Shown piece by piece: positions 57,265-64,000 of a stretch of DNA of 64,000 nt. A program made the position numbers and the translations under genes. The notes under the pieces are model-generated. The model had not been told where the DNA came from and did not search any database. It saw nothing but the letters and a program-made list of their open reading frames with translations. This DNA comes from Musa acuminata AAA Group (Eukaryota; Streptophyta; Magnoliopsida; Zingiberales; Musaceae): contig NC_088340.1 in assembly GCF_036884655.1 (NCBI RefSeq), positions 32,637,001 to 32,701,000 of the forward strand, read 5' to 3'. Within the stretch, counting starts at the first letter, position 1, and each line of letters begins with the position of its first letter.

Positions 57265-57963
57265 TGTCACGCCCCTAAAAAAAGATCAACAATATTAAAA
57301 TTTTCATCACAAACCAATCCAAGATCCAAACTAACATTTTAGGACATTGAAAAACATTCTATCAAATTCACATATATAAAACCTGTGCAGTTTATAATCA
57401 TATATCACATCATTCGATAATTCACATTTATAGCAACCTAAGCTAACTTAACAAACATGAACAACATTTATAAATCCACAAGCTAAGTAATTTATACAAT
57501 CAGAACTCCAACCATTTACCACAAGTTCATATCATCATAAACTAGACTTAAAATTCCAAAATTCCAAATAATAGAGATCGTCTAACACTTTTACAAGATA
57601 TATCAATTTCGGTTCATCGACAACATTTCATTATATACAAAATATGCTTATACAATAATAACATAATAACCAACAAGACTTACCCATAATTCTGAATAGC
57701 TCTCCACTATCTCAGCCCAATTCAAACATCTCAAAGAGTGACAAGTTGACCTGAAAGATTTTATATAACAACGGAGTGCGCTAAAAATAACTCAGCAAGT
57801 GACAAAGCATATTCAGAACAAAAGGAACGATTTCAAATAAGTAAGGTATCATAATGCAAGAATACAAGAATTCTCAAGGATACCATCTCATGATATACAA
57901 AATCATATGTGTCATTTCAATCGAAACATATTTGGTTCCAAAACAAATGGAGTATAGAGTAAT

Positions 57964-58290
57964 TGGAGCATATCAATAGCGCAGGAAATATTCCGGAGCA
58001 TATCAACAACATATGGAATATTTCGGAACATCCCAATAACAGATGAAACATTTTGGAGCATATCAATAATGAATTAAACATTTCGGAGCTTATCAACGGC
58101 GTATGAAATGTTTCGGAGCATATCAATGACAAATGGAATATTTCGGAACATATCAATGGCATATGGAATATTTCAAAGCATATCAATGGCATAGGAACAT
58201 TTCATAGGCATAGGGAGTATTTCGGAACATATCAATAGTATAGGAAATATTTCAAAGCATATCAGCAGCATATGAATCATTTCAGAGCAT
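57964..58290. repeat. Tandem array, period 30 bp (about 11 copies)
   Basis: The unit is GGAGCATATCAATGGCATAT plus GGAATATTTC. The 10-residue repeats seen in minus-strand frames (ICSEIFHMPL) are a by-product of the 30-bp period. Confidence 0.9.
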
Positions 58291-59154
58291 ATCAAAGAAC
58301 GAATATGAAATAGAAGCTGAAACATCGTATTTGACGTTGCATTCATATCTTTCTTATCCAAAGCGCATACATAAATACATAACCAAAACTCTGGATATCA
58401 TATCAAACATACAGAAGGTGTAGTGGGACCACAGACAGAATGTGATTCATCCATTTCTAAATGACCACCAGACAGAAGTCTTCCACGTTTGGGAGCTCCA
58501 TCCACCCACGTCTAGGTGAAGTCAGAGGGGGCCAGCAGAGCATCGCAGGCTCTATGCATAACTCCCTTTATCATTTCTGGCAAAGGTTCACATTATCCCA
58601 CAACACCAGAGTACAAAAGGGTAGTATGAACAATAAATAACATATATCGGAAGCACACGCGGAACAACAAAATGTATATGTGCCTTTACGAGTCAATACA
58701 ATGCAAGCAATAACCTTTCACAAATGTATTCAGATTTCACAGGAAATGAAAGCAAGAGTACACACAGATTCCAAGTAATCATATATAGCTCAATTCAAAT
58801 AAGAAGGTTAGATGAATTCAATATCCAAAGGAATGAAACTAGAATAGGCACATATCGAAAGCAAATGCGGAATAATGGGATATGCATGTGCCTATATGAG
58901 TCAATATGATATAGCATAAATGTTACATAATATGTTTCAAGAATGTAAATAACTTACATACAAGAGTAAACCATAATTCAAGCATTAATATAAACCTCAA
59001 TTGAGTGAAGGAAATTGAATGAAATATATTTCCAAACGAATGAAAATAGAATATGCGAAATCGACCAAAGCTCGATTTTTGACAGAGTTCGAGAGGCACA
59101 TTGAACAATTACTTCAGATTATCAATTATGCTCCAATACCCTCAAGAAAGCTAT

Positions 59155-59480
59155 TGTTGAAAGATATATCAATCTATTTTCTGATGAAATAAGTTTTGTA
59201 TGAATCAAGGTTTCCAACAAGAAGTTATTATTGATTTAGTAACCAAAGGTCAAAAACAAAATCACTGTTTTGCAGAATTCATATGGTCGATTTCAATAGA
59301 TAACTGAGCAGACATTTGGACTCTAAATCTTTCAATCTATGTATCAAAAGAAAGATCTATGAGTCTAGTTTCCAATGAAATAAGCTTTGGAATAAATCAA
59401 AGTTTCCAACAGGGACTTATAGGCAGTTCAGTAACAAAAGGCTAAAAATTATGATCCCTGTTTTGCAGAATTCGTAGGCT
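59155..59480. repeat. Imperfect duplication, period about 185 bp
   Basis: GAAAGATMTATSARTCTA, then AATGAAATAAGYTTTG, 'AAGGTTTCCAACA' and CTGTTTTGCAGAATTC appear in both halves in the same order. Confidence 0.6.
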
Positions 59481-59719
59481 CATTTGAAACAGAAGTTTGG
59501 ATAGGCAAACTTACTCCGAATTCTTAAAATAAGCTATCAAAAGAAAGGTTTATGAGTCTATATTCATATCAAACAAGTTTTGTCCATATCAGAGGTCAGT
59601 GCATTAAGTTATAACCATAACAAGGTAGAAAGGTGAGAATCTCGAAAGTTTCATAGATTCAAATCGTTACGTCTATACAGGAGATATATCAAATGCAAGG
59701 CTAGAACAATTCAAAGTTA

Positions 59720-61817
59720 TGTTGAATCTCGGATTTTGATGATGAAGTCAATTGACAATTGTTTGACTAATCAGTGTGTTGAGATAAGTGTGCAGGATTA
59801 ACTACGATGAAAGTAAGACATGCAGTAGGAGTTGCGCGGGAGTCATGACAATGATCACGTTGGGAGTTCGAGAGCTCGACGGAAGTTCGGACAGTCGTCG
59901 GAGGTTCTGCGGGAACAAATCCGAGAAGTCCAGAAGCTTGCCAAAGGAGCTTGTCGGAACTTGCCAAGTGGATCGTCGCAGTCCACAAGTTTGCCGGAAG
60001 TTCGCAGGAGAATCACCGAGGGTTCATCGGATGATCGACGGAAGTTCACCGGAAACTCGCCGGAAGAAGCGAGTGACGCACCAAAGCAAGCTGCAGAATA
60101 TGTCTTAGGAAATAATCGTAGTTAGCACTTTGATTAAGTTAGAAATGGGAGGTGATCCCATTAGCTTAATCTTGGGGCAATTGGGCCCCTGAAGAACTCA
60201 AATTGGGTCGAATGGTTCAACCCATTCGGACCCAGGTTGCTGTGGGAGGTGAAACTGCCCAGGCAGGGAGGTAGCACCGCCCAGGCTATGTCTCCCAGCG
60301 AGACTGGGTGGTGCAACCACCCCAGCCAAGAGGTGCAACCACCCAGGGCTCAGTCTCCGAGCGAGACTGGGCGGTGCAACCTCCTCTGTCAGGAGGTAGC
60401 ACCGCCAGAGCTCAAGTTTCGAGCTCTGCCAGGCGGTGCAACCTCCCCAGTCAGGAGGTGCAATCGCCTGAGCTCGGTCTTCGAGCTCTGGCAGAGAGGT
60501 GCAACCGCCCCTGACAGAGGTGGCACCGCCCAGAGGCTCAGTCTTCGAGCTCTGCCAGGCGGTGCAACCTCTCCAGTCAGGAGGTACAACCGCCTAATCC
60601 CGAAATTCCGGGATTTGATCATTTTGAGCTCCAAATTTGAACTGGGTTGGGGCCTATAAATATCCCACCCATTCAGCACTGAAAAGATATAGAACTACAC
60701 CGAATTCTTGATCTTTTCTGTGATTCTAAGAGCTCAAATTTGTGTTAAGTCCAAAAGTTCTCCTCTTTCTGTTCTTCAAGTCTTGAGTTGTAAAGAGAGG
60801 AGAGAAAGGTTCTGTAAGGGTTGTCTCCTGAGCCCGTCAAAAGGAGTGAAACTGTAAAAGGGCAGTTGGCCTTCGCCTATTGAAGGAAGGCCTCTAGTTG
60901 ACTTCGGTGACCTCGTCGGTGGAGGAAGCCAAAAGTGGAGTAGGTCAAGACTGACCGAACCACTCTAAATCTCTGGTTTGCTTTCATTTTGAGCACTTTA
61001 TCATTACTGCAAACCTCCTACATAGCTACTGCTCTCTGCGCTTTTACGAACAAGTTTCTAAGTTTTGTTCTTTTCGAATCTGCATTCAAACGTAAATCGG
61101 TGTTTTCGTACGATCTCTACATTGCGGTTTACACTTATGTTTCGATTCTATTTATAACTGTAAACTGTCTTATGCGCTTTTACGAACGAGTTTCTTTGCA
61201 GTTTACGTTTATGTCTTGATTCTGTTTATAACTGCAAACTGATTTCTGCGCTTTTACAAACGAGTTTCTCTGTAGTTTACGTTTACATTCCATTTATAAC
61301 TGCAAACTGACTTCTGCGCTTTTACGAACAAGTGTCTAAGTTCAAATCTTTCCGAATCTACGTTTTGACGTAAAACTGTGTTTAGACGCAAACTGCGCTT
61401 AGACGCAATCTGCGCTTAAGACGCAAACTGCGCTTAAACGCAAACTGCGCTTAGACGCATTCTGAGCTTTGACGCAATCTGCGCTTAGACGCAAACTGCA
61501 CAAACTACGCTTAGACGCAATCTGAGCCTAAGACGTAAACTGCACTTAGATGCAAACTATGCTTAGTCGCAATCTGCATTTAGACGCAAATTGCATTTAG
61601 ACACAAACTACATTTAGACGCAAACTGCGTAAACTGCGCTTAGACGCAAACTGTGGTTAGACGTAAACTGTACTCAATCATAAGTAATCTTAAAATCGGC
61701 TTTTGCATCAAAATAGTTTCTATCAAACAAACGCAGCTTTCATTTTTAATCGCTGAAAGATTTCTGCTGCACTAATTCACACCCCCCCCCCCCCTCTTAA
61801 TACTCTCGATCCTAACA
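59720..61817 (+). repeat. Solo copia LTR (2098 bp) of the same subfamily as the complete element
   Basis: It begins TGTTGAATCTCGGATTTTG and ends CTCGATCCTAACA. Flanks are AGTTA (59715-59719) and AGTTC (61818-61822), a TSD with one mismatch. Its U3 repeats are at 60240-60600, TATAAATA at 60655-60662 and the 17-bp minisatellite at 61370-61680. It has no internal region. Confidence 0.88.
61370..61680. repeat. 17-bp minisatellite of the solo LTR
   Basis: This is the complement of the array at 12690-13080: GCTTAGACGCAAACTGC units, some shortened or expanded. Confidence 0.85.
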
Positions 61818-61984
61818 AGTTCCTCATATTTAAAGCAAATGTAGAGATAAAATTGTAGTAAGGAAAGATCAGGGCACTTGCAATAAGAAAGATTTAGAAA
61901 GCTTGCAATAGGAAGGATCGAAACACTTGCAGGAGAAAAGATCGGGACACTTGCCTTTCAAAGATTTTGATCCGAAGATCCGAA

Positions 61985-62960
61985 GAAGGTGTACGCCTGA
62001 ATCCTTCTATTTTTCTCTGTCTCCTCTCCCCGTTTTCATTTTCTGCACCAATCTTCTTTCTTCCTCCACAACTACAGCTCATGCAGAACATAGGGGGGCA
62101 CATTCACCTGCTCTCCCTTACTCTTCCTTCTTTTTTTTTTAATTTCCCAAACGCAGCTCCGCAGCCACCGCCGCTGCCGCTGCCACAGTCGCAGCCCCTT
62201 CCACCGCACTGCCTTCTTCCTCCTCTTCTTTCGCAGACACATCTGCTGCAAATGCAGGTACCACCGCCGCAGCCGCAATCATGGCCGCAGCCCCTTTTTT
62301 TCCTACCGCAACTGCAGCCACGACCACCTTCCCCTCTTCCTCTCCTTCCCTCTCATTCTTCTCTTCTAGCTGCAGCTACCACCGCCGCAGCCACAGCCTC
62401 TTCTTCCTCTCCTGCTCTTGTTCTTCTCTTCTTCTCCTCTCCTTCCCGGCGCCACACACACCCTCTCTGTTTCCTCCTGCAGGAAATAGAGGTGTCCCAA
62501 CCTCTTCTCCCGCTTCTCCTTCTTCTCTTCCTCTTCTTCTTCTTCTCCTTCTCTTCTTCTCCTCTTCTTCCCTTCTCCTCCCTGACGCCCCACACCTCCT
62601 CGATGCAGCCCTTGCCGCAGCCACCCTCCTCTCTCTTCTTCTTCTTCTCTTCTTCTCCTCCTCATCTTCTCTTCTTCCTTTCTCCTCCCCAACGCCCCAC
62701 AGCTCCTCGCTGCAGCTCTTACCTCAACCACCCTCCTCTTTTCTTCTTCTTCTTCCTCTTCTCTTCTTCTCCTCTTCTTCCCTTCACCTCCCCGACGCCC
62801 CACACAAGCACTCCTCTGTTTCCTCCTAGAGGAAACAGAGGTGTTGTAGCCCTAGCTGCTGCAGCTACCTCTCTCTCCTCTCCCTTTTCCTTGTCTTCTT
62901 ATTCTTCTTTTCTTCTCTTCTCCCTCTACTTCTCTTCTTCTTCTCCCCACGCCCCATAGC
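61985..62960. repeat. Pyrimidine-rich (CTT/CCT/CAGC) low-complexity tract
   Basis: Nearly 1 kb of C+T-rich DNA with CTTCTTCTT runs and CCGCAGCC-type stretches; GGAAATAGAGGTGTCCCAAC-like and CTCCTGCAGGAAAT segments recur at about 62475-62500 and 62820-62845. A 330-codon plus-strand frame (61967-62959; Pro/Leu/Ser/Phe only) and its shadows are composition artefacts. Confidence 0.85.
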
Positions 62961-63131
62961 TCCTCTTGAAACAGAGAGCGTGGGGGGCGGTGGGATAAAA
63001 CTAAAATTTTTGAATTTTTTTTTATAATTTAACAGTTTAGTCCTTGAAATTTCTATATTTACATATAGATCCTCTGATTTACAAATAAATTCTTATTAAT
63101 AAATTTCAAAAGTGAGGAATATTATAGCACA

Positions 63132-63508
63132 GTCGTACCGTTGGAGCTTGACGTGACATGCACCCCGTGATTCTGGAGGCATACGGTTTCGCGTCGGTCT
63201 GCAGCGTCTATCGGTGCCCCCCAAAATATGCCCTATCATCGGGTAATCCCCGACTTTGGCCCCTCCAACAAGCAAGTCAGTGGAGTGTTGGTTTTTTATC
63301 CCCCTACCCTGGGCCGAGTGCCGGCCAAGGGGTTTTATACTATCGTGCAAGGATCGATTGTGCCTCGATTCGGTGCGGTCGTTGACCCTCGTGGGATGGG
63401 ACGGCCTCTCTGACGAGCTAGCGACTTGGGGGGATGTCTGAGCGATGTCAGACGGCATCGCCCCGAGCTCTCGGGATAGTCGTATTGTATAGTGTTTTGG
63501 TATGGAAC
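63132..63508 (-). repeat. Tat-type LTR, right part
   Basis: It continues after the duplicated GCACA. CGGGTAATCCCCGACTTTGG...CAACAAGCAAGTCAGTGGAG and GGGACGGCCTCTCTGACGAG parallel 57010-57040 and 57145-57165 in the same order. So either the LTR has an internal duplication or a second related LTR lies here. It ends at the next LTR (63509). Confidence 0.55.
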
Positions 63509-64000
63509 TGTTAGAACCCTTGCAGATTCTAAACTTGGGGTTGATCTCTTTAGGGGATCGGCCTCCTTGGAACTCTATAGGGGTTCCTCCCTCCAAGTTG
63601 CTGCTCAAAGGCAGCAAAAAAGATTCATCTATTGCTTATGAAAAGAGGAGGAATACATGACTATTTATAGGGCTTCTAAACCCTAACTCCTAATAGGACT
63701 CCTACTCAAGACTCCTACTTCTAACCAACTCCTAATAGGACTCCTACTTAAGACTCCTATTCCTTTACAACTCCTAATTCTTAAGACTCCTATTCCTTTA
63801 CAACTCCTAATTCTTCTTTAAGAAACAACCTTCTAACCCTAGCCGGCCTCTTTACCTCTTTAATAGGGGTCGGCTTAGGTAGGTTTTACATGAATGTCCC
63901 TCTCAATTAGGACTCTCCTAGCTAGAGTTCTAACAGACCCGCCCTCTTCAAATCAGCCTTGTCCTCGAGGCTGACGATTCTTGAATTCTGGGAATTTGAT
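63509..64000 (-). mobile_element. 3' LTR and pol tail of a minus-strand Ty3/gypsy element, cut by the window edge
   Basis: The LTR is 63509-63935 (427 bp; TGTTAGAACCC...GAGTTCTAACA on the plus strand). A polypurine tract (minus: GAAGAGGGCGGGTC, 63936-63949) precedes it. The LTR family is the same as 654-996, in the same orientation. Confidence 0.85.
63922..63999 (-). CDS. pol: C-terminus of gypsy Pol (partial, enters from the right)
   Basis: The minus strand reads SRIVSLEDKADLKRAGLL, then E-L and a TAG just inside the LTR. Short 'SLEDKADLKxAG' tails ending at or just inside the 3' LTR are common in plant Ty3/gypsy polyproteins. The rest lies beyond 64000, so function cannot be judged. Confidence 0.75.
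   Translation of the reverse strand, partial: SNSQNSRIVSLEDKADLKRAGLLEL

Larger units (their letters stand above)
57265..63126 (+). repeat. Large gypsy solo LTR (net about 3.76 kb), itself split by a copia solo LTR
   Basis: It begins TGTCACGCCCCTAAAAA, a common plant gypsy LTR opening, and ends GTGAGGAATATTATA (canonical ...ATTACA with one C-to-T). It is flanked by GCACA at 57260-57264 and 63127-63131. No primer-binding site or coding region lies inside. It contains a 30-bp array (57964-58290), a duplication (about 59155-59480), the inserted copia LTR and a pyrimidine-rich tract. A Tekay-type assignment is inferred from LTR size and ends. Confidence 0.7.

Noticed and set aside
57917..58192. 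91-codon frame of ICSEIFHMPL repeats
   Set aside because: The 10-residue repeat is a by-product of the 30-bp DNA array inside an LTR.
61967..62959. 330-codon Pro/Leu/Ser-rich open frame
   Set aside because: It lies in a C+T-rich low-complexity tract inside a gypsy LTR. All frames on both strands are open for the same compositional reason, and no domain or start context is present.
1..64000. Integrated pararetrovirus (badnavirus-like) sequence, common in some monocots
   Set aside because: No movement-protein, coat or pararetroviral RT motifs were seen. All RT/integrase remnants are Ty1/copia in order (INT before RT) or gypsy.

Overview
This is nuclear DNA of a flowering plant and almost certainly a monocot. 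The evidence is long Ty1/copia elements of the SIRE/Maximus type, Ty3/gypsy elements of Tat type and others, a plant U2 snRNA promoter (USE plus TATA), a GC-rich first exon that falls to AT-rich DNA downstream (a monocot habit), and plastid DnaJ and RALF genes of plant type. A Zingiberales genome such as Musa or Ensete would fit, but that is inference. No bacterial, organellar or viral genes were seen.

The layout is a small gene island (about 26.8-37.8 kb) between two blocks of nested LTR retrotransposons. LEFT BLOCK (1-26.3 kb): the 5' ends of two different minus-strand gypsy elements (1-996 and 997-3175) abut a stack of copia elements whose order of insertion can be read from 5-bp target-site duplications (TSDs). 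An old plus-strand element (3176-5379 and 23230-23777) was hit by a minus-strand element (5380-23224, TSD ACCGT). That one received two solo LTRs (7435-9064, TSD AGGAC/AGGAT; 11242-22343, TSD ATAAC). The second solo LTR was hit by a young, complete SIRE-type element (12564-22058, TSD CACCG). The young element keeps gag-pro-int-RT-RNaseH in one frame, broken only by three nonsense codons. A very decayed plus-strand copia pol follows (23778-26290).

GENE ISLAND: a U2 snRNA gene (minus, 26837-27032) with its USE, TATA and 3' box; a two-exon plastid J-domain co-chaperone of the J20/DJC26 type (plus, 31870-33841); and a RALF signalling-peptide precursor (minus, 37189-37557). The three are unrelated in function and transcribed separately. 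Between them lies AT-rich intergenic DNA with microsatellites and faint copia remnants.

RIGHT BLOCK (38.4-64 kb): a decayed copia integrase piece, a truncated copia element, and an intact-looking but gag-only copia element (40724-47759, TSD CTATT). Next come a copia LTR of another family, a roughly 61-bp minisatellite, and a pol-less Tat-type gypsy element whose interior has been replaced by five successive tandem arrays of different period (143, 58, 37, 61 and 53 bp). Its right LTR is split by a large gypsy solo LTR (57265-63126, TSD GCACA), which is in turn split by a copia solo LTR (59720-61817). The window ends in the 3' LTR and pol tail of another gypsy element of the same family as the one at the left edge.

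The most unusual features are the TSD-resolved nesting, the gag-only copia element, the multi-array Tat element, and the tandem repeats inside the copia LTRs (17-bp units in R/U5, GGCGGT-rich units in U3 just upstream of the TATA box). No wholly new gene system was found.
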